The notes: generated by a model not told the origin, from the letters alone. A stretch of DNA of 64,000 nt from Streptomyces sp. ISL-96 (GCF_018614035.1 NZ_JAGGPA010000048.1:1-64000); one strand, 5' to 3'; counted from the first letter of the stretch, positions 33,968 through 43,316 are shown. Made by a program: numbers and translations.

Positions 33968-35386
33968 TCAGACAGCGGGCGCGTCCGGCCCGATCCTGCT
34001 GCGTACGGCGGTCTGGACCTCGGCCTCCTCGGCCGGGTCGGCGGCGAGCCGCCGCAGTCGCTCCGCCACGCGCGCGTCGCCGGTCTCGGCATGCCGCGCG
34101 GCCACTTCTCTGGTCGTTTCCTCGCAGTCCCACAGGCACTCGACAGCGAAGCCGGTGGCGTACGAGGGGTCGGTGGCGGCCAGGGCGCGCGCCGCGCGGC
34201 CGCGCAGGTGCGAGGAGGCCGTCTCCCGGTAGACGTGGCGCAGTACGGGCGCCGCGGCGCAGATGCCGAGTCGCCCCGCCCCGTCCACGAGGTTCCACAG
34301 GAGCGGTGCGTCCGGCCCGTCCGCCCGTACGGTCTCCCGCAGTGCACCGAGCACGAGCGGGGCGTCCTGCGCCGCGCCCCGGCAGGCGAGCACGCCGGCC
34401 GCCGACGCACCGAGGGCGTCGGGCCGATGCACCCAGCCCCGCGCGCGGTCCACCGCGTCGGCGCCGCACATCCGCTCGAAGGCGGCGACCGCGGCGTCCG
34501 CGACGGTACGGGAAGGGCTCTGCGCCGCCGCTTCGATGAGGTCGAGCACGACGGGGTCCCGCGCTTCGGCGAGGTAGTGCAGCGCTGTGCAGCGCGCGCC
34601 GTCCTGGCCGCCGCGCGCGGTCTCGACGATGGCGGACCGGTCCGCGGGTCCGGCAACGGCGGTCAGACACCTGGCGGCCGGCACATGGAGCGGCGTACCG
34701 CGGTCGAGGCCCTGCTGGGCCCAGTCGAACACGGCCTGGACGCTCCAGCCGGGGCGTGGCCCCGTCGGCCGCATCTGCCGCTGCCAGCGGTGGAAGGAGC
34801 CCTGTTCACCGGCCGCCCGCACGCGGGCACCGATGCTTTCGCGCGGGTCCTCGGACCACAGCCGCCAGGGTCGCGGCTCGAAGGCGTCCCGTACGGCGGC
34901 GGACAGCTCGGCCTCGCCCTCCGGGGTGCCGGGGAACCGGGCGAGGACGGCCGCGGCGAGGCCGCGCAGTCCGGCGTCGTCGTCGCGCAGGGCGAGCTCG
35001 TCGAGGGCCCACGCCCAGTTGGCGCCGGTCCTGGCGTACCTGCGCAGCAGTACGAGAGCGTCGTCCCTGCCGTACGAGGCGAGGTGGCCCAGCACGGCGA
35101 GCGCCAGGCCGGTCCTGCCCTCGTCGTCGTCGACGAGGTCCTCCGGGTCGAAGAGGTGTTGCTCGATCGCTTCGAGCCCGCCGTTGAGATCCAGGTAAAG
35201 GCGCGCGTAGTAGAGCGAGCGGTTCTCGACCTGCCAGTCGTGGCGGGGGTCGTCGAGAACGCAGTGGTTGAGAGCCGCGAGCGCTTCGGGGCGGGGCGCG
35301 GCGAGCGCGTGCAGTGTGCCGTCGCCGCGGCCCCTCTGCAGGAGGCCGAGCAGCGTACCGCTCGGCGCTATGACTGGATCGAACAT
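33968..35386 (-). CDS. HEAT-repeat-like protein, unknown
   Basis: A 472-residue soluble helical protein. Repeating patterns such as RTVADAAVAAFERM, LRGRAARALAATDPS and VLALLARFPG-like helix pairs suggest HEAT or armadillo repeats, usually protein-binding scaffolds. There is no signal peptide, membrane segment or catalytic motif. ATG 35386 follows GAGG at a 9-base distance; the frame is open 11 codons further. No operon partner is evident: the ankyrin gene upstream is 258 bases away. Role unknown. Confidence 0.85.
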   Translation of the reverse strand: MFDPVIAPSGTLLGLLQRGRGDGTLHALAAPRPEALAALNHCVLDDPRHDWQVENRSLYYARLYLDLNGGLEAIEQHLFDPEDLVDDDEGRTGLALAVLGHLASYGRDDALVLLRRYARTGANWAWALDELALRDDDAGLRGLAAAVLARFPGTPEGEAELSAAVRDAFEPRPWRLWSEDPRESIGARVRAAGEQGSFHRWQRQMRPTGPRPGWSVQAVFDWAQQGLDRGTPLHVPAARCLTAVAGPADRSAIVETARGGQDGARCTALHYLAEARDPVVLDLIEAAAQSPSRTVADAAVAAFERMCGADAVDRARGWVHRPDALGASAAGVLACRGAAQDAPLVLGALRETVRADGPDAPLLWNLVDGAGRLGICAAAPVLRHVYRETASSHLRGRAARALAATDPSYATGFAVECLWDCEETTREVAARHAETGDARVAERLRRLAADPAEEAEVQTAVRSRIGPDAPAV

Positions 35387-35644
35387 GGAAAAAAGCCTCA
35401 CATCAAGCTGTCGACGCAACCGGGATACGTGCCGTGTCTAGGCCGCGCGGCAACATGTCCGGGCGTACGCCGTCGACTCTTGCTCGCTGTAGACCATCTT
35501 CCTCTGCCTCTCGTCGGTGGCCCGGAGTGGGCCCGCTCACATTCCCCGTGATCCGGCAACTTCTGCCCGCATCACGTGCATGTGAATCCGACGTCATGAT
35601 GACCCAGCCATTTCGCCGACGCGACCACATTTACGGCGACCCGG

Positions 35645-36037
35645 TCACTGGGCCCCGAAGAGCTCCAGCAGGTTCTTCTTGTCGAACATGCGGGCGGTGT
35701 CCACCGCGGACGGCGTTCCGGCGGCCGGGTCGGCGCCTCCCTCGACCAGGGCGCGGGCCACCGCTTCCTCGCCCTTGAAGACCGCGCCGGCGAGCGGCGT
35801 CTGGCCGCGGTCGTTGGCCCGGTCGGGGTCGGCCCCACGGCTCAACAGGGCCTCCACGGCGGCGGCGTGGCCGTGATAGGCGGCGAGCATCACGAGGGTG
35901 TCGCCCCGGTCGTTGGTGAGGTTCGCGGGCACGCCCGCGTCGACGTACGCGGCGAGCGCCTCGGTCTCTCCCTGGCGCGCCAGGTCGAAGACCTTGCCGG
36001 CCAGTTCGACCACCTCGGGATCCGGGGTTTCGCTCAT
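35645..36037 (-). CDS. Ankyrin-repeat protein
   Basis: A 130-residue protein of about three ankyrin repeats. GDTLVMLAAYHGHAAAVEAL and GQTPLAGAVFKGEEAVARAL are clear repeats ending in LLSRGADPD- and LVEGGADP-type turns. Such proteins bind partners rather than catalyse. ATG 36037 (MSETPDPEVVELA) is chosen because the earlier frame codes an implausible basic, Cys-rich leader. Divergent from smeA by 270 bases. No partner identified. Confidence 0.9.
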   Translation of the reverse strand: MSETPDPEVVELAGKVFDLARQGETEALAAYVDAGVPANLTNDRGDTLVMLAAYHGHAAAVEALLSRGADPDRANDRGQTPLAGAVFKGEEAVARALVEGGADPAAGTPSAVDTARMFDKKNLLELFGAQ

Positions 36038-36307
36038 CGGACGGACCGCCTTCCACTGCCGTTCACTGCTGTGACCTGTACGTACGGCACCAGCGCCGAA
36101 CGAGTGAATCGTCAGGGTACTGCCCGCTCGCCGACATGACGCGGCCCGGCGGCGGCAAAGATCAGGGCGAGCCGACCCGAAGCGAGCCACATCGGCCACT
36201 CCAGTGAAAAACCTGAAAAGTAACCCATTTGCACCTTTTGCCGTATAGATACATCCTGTGAGCCTGGAAGAACTCATGGTGACTGTCCCCTCAACCAGGA
36301 GAACCTC

Positions 36308-36502
36308 ATGATCCTGTCCATCTCAGGCGTCGTGCTTCTCGGCATCATCGTCTTTCTCTTCTTCCGGAAAGACGGCCTCAAGGCGTCGCACGCCCTCGTC
36401 TGCGCACTGTTCGGCTTCTACCTCGCGGGCACAGCCATTGCACCGAGCATCAAGGCCGGAGGCGCGAGCCTCGCCGGTCTTCTGGGCGGGATCAAGCTCT
36501 GA
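36308..36502 (+). CDS. smeA: Small sporulation membrane protein SmeA
   Basis: 64 residues with two membrane helices (about 3-19 and 27-45). In S. coelicolor SmeA is a small sporulation membrane protein that brings the FtsK-like SffA to division septa in aerial hyphae. Here an sffA-like gene follows by 36 bases, the same arrangement, which supports the name. ATG follows CAGGAGAACC. The 270-base upstream region ends in an AT-rich stretch (TATAGATAC near 36246), where a developmental promoter is likely. Confidence 0.88.
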   Translation: MILSISGVVLLGIIVFLFFRKDGLKASHALVCALFGFYLAGTAIAPSIKAGGASLAGLLGGIKL

Positions 36503-36538
36503 CCTGCCGTAACCGCTCAACACCCCCAGGAGACCGAA

Positions 36539-38128
36539 GTGGCCCGGCGACCTCGTCAACTCCCTCGCATTCTGAGCAGCGGCAGTGCCTCGATCACCCG
36601 CAGCCGCGAGATCGCGCGCACCGCAGCCGACAGCGCCACCGACGTTCTCCACCCGCTGATCACCATCACCCGTGGTCTGCGGCAGCTGGCCGCCGCCGGC
36701 CGGCGCAAATGGACCGATACGCCCAAGGACAGGCGTGGTCCCGCGCTGTTCGTGGTGGCGGCCGTTGTCCTGGTGGTCGCGCTCATCCCGTACGGGCCGC
36801 TGCTCGCCCTGATCACGGTGATGGCCGCGGCCGCCTGGAAAGGACGGGAACGCACCGCCGCGCAGAGCGGCCCCACCGAGGCCGAGAGCGACCGGCTCAG
36901 GGCCCTCTACGAGGCCCTGGTGCCGTACTTCTCGGTGGCCGAGCACCCCAGCCCGCTGTTCACCCACGGCGGTGAATGGGACAAGGCGTTCCCCGAGTAC
37001 GACTTCGACGACGGCCGGCTCGTCCGTCTCCTGGTGCGCTACCCGGCGTACTTCACCGATGGCGAGGCCTCGTCCCGCGCGCGCATCGAGCAGTTGTTGC
37101 ACGCCAAGTCGGGCCGCGGCCGCGAGTACCACTTCGAGTGGGACGAGGAGGGCAACCAGCTCGTCATGACGGTGCTGCCCCCGCTGCCCACGTCCATCGC
37201 CGCCCAGCGTTTCGTCACCGCGCCCGGCGAGACGGTGCTGGGCTTCACCGACGCCGACGCGGTGCAGCGGACCGTGCCCGTCATGGAGGGCGACAGGACG
37301 TACGACGCCCCTCCGGTGATCTGGCGGACGGGGACGCGTTCCACAGAACCGCATCTGCTCGCCGTGGGGCAGCCCGGAAGCGGCACGAGCAGCCTGCTGC
37401 GCTCGATCGCTCTGCAGGCCCTTCAGCACGGCGACGTGGTGATCGTCGAAGGCAGCGGCACCGGCGAGTACGCGTGCCTCACGGGAAGGAGCGGCGTCCT
37501 GGCGGTCGAATGCAGCCTCCCGGGAGCGCTCGCAAGCCTGGAATGGGCCGCGCACGAGACCGAGCGGCGGCTGATCGCCGCGAACCGCGCCCGGCAGGCC
37601 GGGCACCCCACCCCGGAAGACACGAAACGCCCGCTGTGGATCCTGCTGGACCGGCCGAGTGTGTTCGGTCATCTGGCGGCCGCCGACGGGCGCACCGATC
37701 CCCAGCAACTGCTCCAGGTGCCACTGCGGCACGGCAGGGCGGCGAATGTGACCGTCGTGGTGGCCGAGCAGTTCGACGCCATGGACGCTCTCAGCGAGAC
37801 CGTACGGTCCCACACACGCGCGCGCGTGGCGCTCGGTGCGGCCGTTCCCGGGCAGATCGAATTCGTGCTGGGGGAACCGCCGCACACCACACCCACACGC
37901 GACACCCCGCCGGGCCGCGGTTACGTACGGCTCGGTACGGGTCCCGTGATGCGGCTCCAGGTTCCGGCGACGCCCGATCCGTACGACGACGCGACGAGCG
38001 AGGCACACCGGCAGGCCGTCATCGAGCTGCTTCCCGAGCTCGTTCTTCCCACGGGTGGAGACACCGGGGTACAGCCCCGGATCCAGCCCCCTGCGCAGGA
38101 ACCGGAGCCGGTGCCGGCCGAGGGCTGA
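36539..38128 (+). CDS. sffA: FtsK/SpoIIIE-like septal ATPase SffA
   Basis: 529 residues: a basic N-terminus, a hydrophobic segment at about 68-100 (two helices), then an ATPase-like domain. In S. coelicolor SffA is the FtsK/SpoIIIE-like partner of SmeA at sporulation septa, thought to help DNA segregation. Here the P-loop reads GQPGSGTSSL with Thr283 where Lys is expected, and the Walker B-like WILLDRP has Arg after the Asp. The ATPase site is therefore degenerate, as in catalytically poor FtsK-type modules. Start GTG 36539 follows AGGAGA. Convergent with the MocR gene. Confidence 0.88.
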   Translation: MARRPRQLPRILSSGSASITRSREIARTAADSATDVLHPLITITRGLRQLAAAGRRKWTDTPKDRRGPALFVVAAVVLVVALIPYGPLLALITVMAAAAWKGRERTAAQSGPTEAESDRLRALYEALVPYFSVAEHPSPLFTHGGEWDKAFPEYDFDDGRLVRLLVRYPAYFTDGEASSRARIEQLLHAKSGRGREYHFEWDEEGNQLVMTVLPPLPTSIAAQRFVTAPGETVLGFTDADAVQRTVPVMEGDRTYDAPPVIWRTGTRSTEPHLLAVGQPGSGTSSLLRSIALQALQHGDVVIVEGSGTGEYACLTGRSGVLAVECSLPGALASLEWAAHETERRLIAANRARQAGHPTPEDTKRPLWILLDRPSVFGHLAAADGRTDPQQLLQVPLRHGRAANVTVVVAEQFDAMDALSETVRSHTRARVALGAAVPGQIEFVLGEPPHTTPTRDTPPGRGYVRLGTGPVMRLQVPATPDPYDDATSEAHRQAVIELLPELVLPTGGDTGVQPRIQPPAQEPEPVPAEG

Positions 38129-38161
38129 CAAGGGAGCGTTCAGGAAGGGCCCGACACCCCG

Positions 38162-39661
38162 TCAGGCGACAAACGTCCGCGGGGCCTCGGCGCCGTTGCT
38201 CACTCCGCTCTCGACCAGCCTCGCGGCCGCCGCGAGCCGCACCGCGGCCTCGTCCGCCACCGGGCCGCCGACAGTGAACGGCAGCCGCACGTACCCCTCG
38301 AAGGCCCCGTCGACCCCGAAGCGCGGCCCGGAAGGGACCCGTACACCGACGCGCTCACCCATCTCGGCGAGCCGCGAACCCGACAGGCCTCCGGTACGGA
38401 CCCAGAGCGTCAGCCCTCCGCTCGGTACGTCGAACTCCCAGTCCGGCAGCTCCCTGCGCACCGCCGCCACCAGCGCGTCGCGGTTCTCGCGTGCCTGGGT
38501 GCGACGGATCTCGACGGCCTGTTCCCAGCCGCCCGTGCTCATCAGCCAGTTGATGGCGAGCTGTTCCAGGACGGGCGTACCGAGGTCCGCGTACGCGCGT
38601 GCAGCCACGAGGCTGCGGATCACATCGGGCGCCGCCCGCACCCAGCCGATGCGCATGCCCGCCCAGAAGGCCTTGCTCGCGGAGCCCACCGTCAGGACCG
38701 TGCTGCCCGACGGGTCGAAGGCGCAGACCGGCCGCGGCATGTCGACATCCGCGTCCAGATACAGCTCGGTCATGGTCTCGTCCACCACGAGTACGGTCCC
38801 GGCCGAGCGCGCCGCGTCGACGAGCCCGCGCCGCTGGTCCTCGTCGGCCAGCGCGCCGGTCGGATTGTGGAAGTCGGCGACGACGTACGCGAGTCGAGGG
38901 GCGGCGTCGCGCAGGACCTGTCGCCAGCGCGGCAGATCCCAGCCGGTGAGCCCCTCGGCCATCGCTACGGGAACGAGCCGGGCGCCCGCCTCGCGCATCA
39001 GCTGAAGGATGTTGGCGTACGACGGTGACTCGACGGCGATCCGTTCGCCGCGCCCCGCGAAGAGATGGCAGATCGCGTCGATCGCGCCCATCGCCCCCGT
39101 GGTGACCATGATCTGCTCGGGCATGGTGGGAATGCCGCGCGCCGTGTACCGGTCGGCGAGCATCTGACGCAGGGCGGGCAGGCCCGCCGGGTAGTCGCCG
39201 TGGGTGTGCGCGTACGGCGGCAGCTCCTCCAGCGCGCCCTGGACGCCTCTGGTGAGCCACGGCTCGGGCGCGGGCAGCGCGGCGCAGCCCAGGTCGATCA
39301 CCGAACCGAGGGATTCGGGCGGCAGGGGTTCGAGGCCGCGTGCGGGCAGCGGGTTGCCCGCGGGAACGGCGGTCCAGCTGCCGGCTCCCCTGCGCGACTC
39401 CAGGAAGCCCTCGGCGCGCAGGGCCTCGTACGCCGCGGCCACGGTCGTACGGCTGACGGCCAGGGCCACCGCCAGCTCGCGCTCGGCGGGAAGCCGCGCG
39501 GCGACCGGCACCCGGCCTTCGAGAACCAGCAGCCTTATGCCGTCGGCGAGGGCGCGGTAGGCCGGCGGCTTGCGCGTGCCGGGGCCGGCCGGGCGCGGCT
39601 GCTGGGCGTTGAGCTGCCTGGCGAGCTGAGCTGCCCCCACCGCCGAAGTCCACTGCGCCAT
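38162..39661 (-). CDS. MocR-type regulator (GntR plus aminotransferase domain)
   Basis: 499 residues. The N-terminal winged helix has ALADGIRLLVLEG, RLPAERELAVALAVSRTTVAAAYE. A PLP-binding aminotransferase fold I domain follows: HTHGDYPAGLPALRQ, NPTGAL and the Schiff-base lysine in TVGSASKAFWAG. MocR proteins use PLP or an amino acid adduct as effector. ATG 39661 (MAQWTSAVGAAQL) is preferred over an unlikely frame extension upstream. It is divergent from the YczE-like gene, which it probably controls: in many genomes MocR regulators sit beside YczE-type membrane proteins. Three TCCAGT repeats lie in the 109-base gap. Confidence 0.93.
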   Translation of the reverse strand: MAQWTSAVGAAQLARQLNAQQPRPAGPGTRKPPAYRALADGIRLLVLEGRVPVAARLPAERELAVALAVSRTTVAAAYEALRAEGFLESRRGAGSWTAVPAGNPLPARGLEPLPPESLGSVIDLGCAALPAPEPWLTRGVQGALEELPPYAHTHGDYPAGLPALRQMLADRYTARGIPTMPEQIMVTTGAMGAIDAICHLFAGRGERIAVESPSYANILQLMREAGARLVPVAMAEGLTGWDLPRWRQVLRDAAPRLAYVVADFHNPTGALADEDQRRGLVDAARSAGTVLVVDETMTELYLDADVDMPRPVCAFDPSGSTVLTVGSASKAFWAGMRIGWVRAAPDVIRSLVAARAYADLGTPVLEQLAINWLMSTGGWEQAVEIRRTQARENRDALVAAVRRELPDWEFDVPSGGLTLWVRTGGLSGSRLAEMGERVGVRVPSGPRFGVDGAFEGYVRLPFTVGGPVADEAAVRLAAAARLVESGVSNGAEAPRTFVA

Positions 39662-39664
39662 AAT

Positions 39665-39759
39665 TTCCAGTCCACCTAACTCGAATTGGCCATGGATGGC
39701 ATCTCCTGCCAAGCCACAGAGTGTCATGCGGCGGTCCAGTAACGCCACCACTTCCAGTC
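39665..39759. promoter_or_regulatory. Direct TCCAGT repeats in MocR/YczE promoter region
   Basis: TTCCAGTC occurs at 39665-39672 and 39752-39759, and TCCAGT also at 39735-39740. MocR regulators often bind direct repeats between divergent genes, so these are candidate sites. The short length keeps confidence low. Confidence 0.35.
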
Positions 39760-39770
39760 GAGGAGCGCAT

Positions 39771-40418
39771 GTGTCCAGGCAACTCACCCGTCGGCTGTCG
39801 CAGCTGTACATCGGTCTCGTGCTGTACGGAGTGAGTTCGGCGGTGCTGGTGCGCGCCGGCCTGGGGCTCGAACCATGGGGAGTGCTGCACCAGGGCCTCG
39901 CCGCGAAGACCGGGCTGACGATCGGCGTGGTCTCGATCATCGTCGGCGCCGTGGTGCTGTTGCTGTGGATTCCGATCAAACAGCGGCCGGGGCTCGGCAC
40001 CGTCTCCAATGTCGTGGTGATCGGCATCGCGATGGACGGCACGCTCGCGGTCGTACCCGGCGTGCACGGCCTGGCCGCGCAGATCCCCCTGATGATCGTG
40101 GGCATCGTGCTGAACGGCGCGGCGACGGGCCTGTACATCGCCGCCCGGTTCGGTCCCGGTCCGCGCGACGGGCTGATGACCGGACTGAACCGCGTCACCG
40201 GGCGCTCCATCCGGCTCGTACGCACCACCCTGGAAGTGGCGGTCGTCGCCACCGGCTTCGCCCTGGGCGGCTCGCTCGGTGCGGGCACCGTCGTCTACGC
40301 CCTCGCCATCGGACCGCTGGCCCAGTTCTTCCTGCGCGTCTTCGCCGTCCCCGCGCCGGACGCCCGCAGTACGGTCGTCGCCGCCGGTACACCACAAGCC
40401 GCGATAATCGCCCGGTGA
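39771..40418 (+). CDS. YczE-like integral membrane protein
   Basis: A 215-residue membrane protein with about five helices, including QLYIGLVLYGVSSAVLVR, VVSIIVGAVVLLLWI and MIVGIVLNGAATGLYIAAR. The loop GPGPRDGLMTGLNRVTGRS is a hallmark of the YczE/YyaS family (BsYczE affects surfactin production). GTG 39771 follows AGGAG; the nearby ATG is out of frame. Its stop overlaps the GDPD start (GTGA), so the two are coupled. The transported substrate is unknown. Confidence 0.9.
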   Translation: MSRQLTRRLSQLYIGLVLYGVSSAVLVRAGLGLEPWGVLHQGLAAKTGLTIGVVSIIVGAVVLLLWIPIKQRPGLGTVSNVVVIGIAMDGTLAVVPGVHGLAAQIPLMIVGIVLNGAATGLYIAARFGPGPRDGLMTGLNRVTGRSIRLVRTTLEVAVVATGFALGGSLGAGTVVYALAIGPLAQFFLRVFAVPAPDARSTVVAAGTPQAAIIAR

Positions 40419-41179
40419 ATCGCGTACGCCATCCCTATCTCGACCATCCCGCGCCGCTCGCCTTCGCCCATCGCGGCGGAGCGGCCGACGGCCTGGAGAA
40501 CACAGCGGCGGCGTTCCGGCGCGCCGACGAGGCCGGATACCGCTACTTCGAGACGGACGTGCACGCCACGGCGGACGGCCGTCTCGTAGCGTTCCACGAC
40601 GCGACCCTCGACCGGGTGACGGACGCGCGGGGCCGCATTTCGGCGCTTCCCTGGAACGACGTCAGCCGTGCCCTGGTGGCGGGGAAGGAACCACTGCCCC
40701 TCTTCGAGGAGCTGCTGGAAGAGTTTCCCGACGCGCGCTGGAACGTCGATGTCAAGGCCGAGCCGGCTCTCGGGCCGCTGGTCGACCTGATCCGCAGGAC
40801 CGGCGCGTGGGACCGGGTGTGCGTCGGGTCGTTCAACGAGAACCGGGTGGCCAGGGCTCAGCGCCTGGCGGGTCCCCGTCTCGCCACTTCCTTCGGTACG
40901 GCGGGCGTCCTGGGGCTGTGGCTGCGTGCGCGCTCCATACCCGCCGCGATGCGCCGCAGCGCGGTGTGCGCCCAGGTTCCGGAGGTCCAGAACGGCATCA
41001 GGGTCGTCGATCACCGCTTCGTACGCACCGCACACGCGCTCGGCCTGCAGGTCCACGTGTGGACGGTCAACGATGCGGACCGGATGGCAGCGCTTCTCGA
41101 TCTCGGTGTGGATGGCATCATGACGGATCACATCGAGACGTTGCGTACGGTGCTGACGGAGCGGGGTACTTGGCTTTGA
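40415..41179 (+). CDS. Glycerophosphodiester phosphodiesterase
   Basis: A 254-residue GDPD-family enzyme that splits glycerophosphodiesters from phospholipid turnover into sn-glycerol 3-phosphate and an alcohol. Catalytic and metal residues are seen in FAHRGGAADGLENT, ETDVHATADGRLVAFHD (Glu, Asp and His) and NVDVKAE. The C-terminal VWTVNDADRMAALLDLGVDGIMTD is typical. No signal peptide, so it acts in the cytoplasm. GTG 40415 overlaps the previous stop; the frame extension to 39875 lies inside the YczE-like gene. Confidence 0.94.
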   Translation: MNRVRHPYLDHPAPLAFAHRGGAADGLENTAAAFRRADEAGYRYFETDVHATADGRLVAFHDATLDRVTDARGRISALPWNDVSRALVAGKEPLPLFEELLEEFPDARWNVDVKAEPALGPLVDLIRRTGAWDRVCVGSFNENRVARAQRLAGPRLATSFGTAGVLGLWLRARSIPAAMRRSAVCAQVPEVQNGIRVVDHRFVRTAHALGLQVHVWTVNDADRMAALLDLGVDGIMTDHIETLRTVLTERGTWL

Positions 41180-41252
41180 CCGGCTTGACCGACCGGTCTC
41201 CGCGTCCGCCCCGTGACCCGCGACGGCACGGGGACGAGCGAGGGGGCGCGCG

Positions 41253-42635
41253 GTGAGCGCTGGCACCGTGGACCGTACGGACGGCACGGACGAGGCGGGC
41301 GGCCCCGACAGGGCGGCGGGCCGCAGGCGCGAACAACGCGGCTGGTACTTCTACGATTTCGCGTGCTCCGTCTACTCGACGAGCGTGCTCACCGTTTTCC
41401 TCGGCCCGTACCTGACCACGGTCGCGAAGGCCGCGGCGGACGCGGACGGCTTCGTCCACCCGCTGGGCATCCCGGTGCGGGCGGGATCGGTGTTCGCGTA
41501 CGCCGTCTCCCTGTCCGTCGTGGTGGCCGTCCTGGTCATGCCCCTGGTGGGCGCGGTGGCCGACCGTACGGGCCGGAAGAAGCCGCTGCTCGCCGCGGCG
41601 GCGTACACCGGAGCGGCCGCGACGGCGGGCATGTTCTTCCTGGACGGGGACCGCTATCTGCTGGGCGCGTTCCTGCTGATCGTCGCCAACGCCGCCCAGT
41701 CCGTCTCGATGGTGCTCTACAACGCCTATCTCCCCCAGATCGCGGAGCCGCACGAGCGCGACAGGGTGTCCTCGCGCGGCTGGGCGTTCGGCTACACCTC
41801 CGGCGCCTTCGTGCTCGTCCTCAACCTGGTCCTCTATTCCGGTCACGAGAGTTTCGGGGTCTCGGAGTCCACGGCCGTACGGATCTGTCTGGCCTCGGCG
41901 GGCCTGTGGTGGGGCGCCTTCACGCTCGTACCGCTGCGCCGGCTGCGCGACCGGCGGGTGGCTGCGCGCGGTGAGGAGGACGCGGGCAGGGTCGGCGCGG
42001 GCTGGCGGCAGCTGGTCGCGACCGTCAAGGACATGCGCCGCCATCCCCTGACGCTCTCCTTCCTGCTGGCCTATCTGGTCTACAACGACGGCGTCCAGAC
42101 AGTGATCTCGCAGGCGTCGGTCTACGGGTCCGAGGAACTGGGTCTCGACCAGACGACCCTCATCACCGCCATCCTGCTCGTCCAGGTGCTCGCGGTGGCG
42201 GGGGCGCTCGGCATGGGCCGGCTGGCCCAGCGGTTCGGCGCCAAGCGCACCATCCTCGGCTCGCTCGCCGCATGGACACTGACGATCGGCGCGGGCTACT
42301 TCCTGCCTGCCGGGGAGCCCGTCTGGTTCTACGCCCTGGCCTCGGCCATCGGCCTGGTTCTCGGCGGCAGCCAAGCCCTGTCCCGCTCCCTCTTCTCGCA
42401 TCTGGTGCCGCGCGGCAAAGAGGCGGAGTACTTCTCGGTGTACGAGATGAGCGACCGGGGCATGAGCTGGCTGGGGCCACTGGTTTTCGGCCTCGCGTAC
42501 CAGCTGACCGGCAGTTATCGGGACGCGATCATCTCGCTCGTGGCCTTCTTCGCACTGGGATTCGCCCTCCTCGTACGGGTGCCCGTACGGCAGGCTGTGG
42601 AGGCTGCGGGAAACCCCGTACCGGAGCGGATTTAG
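41253..42635 (+). CDS. MFS transporter, UMF1/Atg22-like
   Basis: A 460-residue protein with about 12 helices. The N-terminus has GWYFYDFACSVYSTSVLTVF, typical of the UMF1 family related to yeast vacuolar Atg22. MFS loops PLVGAVADRTGRKKPLL and MGRLAQRFGAKRTIL are present, and IGLVLGGSQALSRSLFS lies near the end. GTG start follows GAGGG. Efflux of amino acids or other small metabolites is only an analogy to Atg22. It stands 73 bases after the GDPD gene and may share its transcript. Confidence 0.9.
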   Translation: MSAGTVDRTDGTDEAGGPDRAAGRRREQRGWYFYDFACSVYSTSVLTVFLGPYLTTVAKAAADADGFVHPLGIPVRAGSVFAYAVSLSVVVAVLVMPLVGAVADRTGRKKPLLAAAAYTGAAATAGMFFLDGDRYLLGAFLLIVANAAQSVSMVLYNAYLPQIAEPHERDRVSSRGWAFGYTSGAFVLVLNLVLYSGHESFGVSESTAVRICLASAGLWWGAFTLVPLRRLRDRRVAARGEEDAGRVGAGWRQLVATVKDMRRHPLTLSFLLAYLVYNDGVQTVISQASVYGSEELGLDQTTLITAILLVQVLAVAGALGMGRLAQRFGAKRTILGSLAAWTLTIGAGYFLPAGEPVWFYALASAIGLVLGGSQALSRSLFSHLVPRGKEAEYFSVYEMSDRGMSWLGPLVFGLAYQLTGSYRDAIISLVAFFALGFALLVRVPVRQAVEAAGNPVPERI

Positions 42636-42646
42636 ACCTTGAAGTG

Positions 42647-42669
42647 AAAGGCCGGTAGTGTACGCCTTT
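42647..42669 (+). terminator. Possible weak terminator after MFS gene
   Basis: AAAGGC (42647-42652) pairs with GCCTTT (42664-42669) over an 11-base loop, 11 bases after the MFS stop. Short arms and a long loop make it weak. Confidence 0.35.
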
Positions 42670-42814
42670 GGCCTGCCAGGCGGACCGTTACTGCGCGCTC
42701 GGATATCGACAACGCTGGGTGACATCTGCTGCCAGAAGTGACAAACCGGGCACTGGTGGGTACCCAACTTTTTGGGAAAAGCAGCGGCACGACGGGCGAC
42801 GCATGACCCGCAAC

Positions 42815-42841
42815 GGGAATCTTTACCGCCGACCGGACGTT
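42815..42841 (+). promoter_or_regulatory. SigR-type promoter of rbpA
   Basis: GGGAAT (42815-42820), an 18-base spacer, then GTT (42839-42841). This matches exactly the Streptomyces SigR consensus GGAAT-N18-GTT. In S. coelicolor rbpA is a SigR target in the thiol-stress response, so the site fits. It lies 61 bases before the rbpA start. Confidence 0.85.
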
Positions 42842-42902
42842 GACCGGATGACGACGACAGCGACACCTGTCCTGTGGGCGACAAGCCCGGGAGGCACGAT
42901 TC

Positions 42903-43277
42903 ATGAGTGAGCGAGCTCTCCGCGGCACGCGACTCGTGGTTACAAGCTACGAGACCGACCGCGGCATCGATCTGGCCCCGCGCCAGGCGGTGGAGTACGC
43001 ATGCCCGAACGGACATCGATTTGAGATGCCGTTCTCGGTAGAGGCCGAAATTCCGCCGGAGTGGGAGTGCAAGGCGTGCGGCGCCACGGCACTCCTGGTG
43101 GACGGCGACGGGCCTGAGGAGAAGAAGGGCAAGCCCGCGCGTACGCACTGGGACATGCTCATGGAACGGCGCACCCGCGAGGAGCTCGAAGAGGTCCTGG
43201 CCGAAAGGCTCGCGGTACTGCGATCCGGCGCCATGAACATCGCGGTGCATCCGCGGGACAGCCGCAAGTCCGCGTAA
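42903..43277 (+). CDS. rbpA: RNA polymerase-binding protein RbpA
   Basis: 124 residues. RbpA binds RNA polymerase and the principal sigma factor, stabilises open complexes, and is essential or near-essential in actinobacteria. The zinc-binding core has YACPNGHRFEMPF and WECKACGATALLVDG. The C-terminal sigma-interaction part includes RTHWDMLMERRTREELEE. ATG is preceded by GGGAGG. A SigR-type promoter lies upstream and a very strong hairpin follows the gene. Confidence 0.97.
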   Translation: MSERALRGTRLVVTSYETDRGIDLAPRQAVEYACPNGHRFEMPFSVEAEIPPEWECKACGATALLVDGDGPEEKKGKPARTHWDMLMERRTREELEEVLAERLAVLRSGAMNIAVHPRDSRKSA

Positions 43278-43316
43278 CGCTCCGGCGTTGCGCCTGACGG
43301 CAGTCAGCACGACAGC

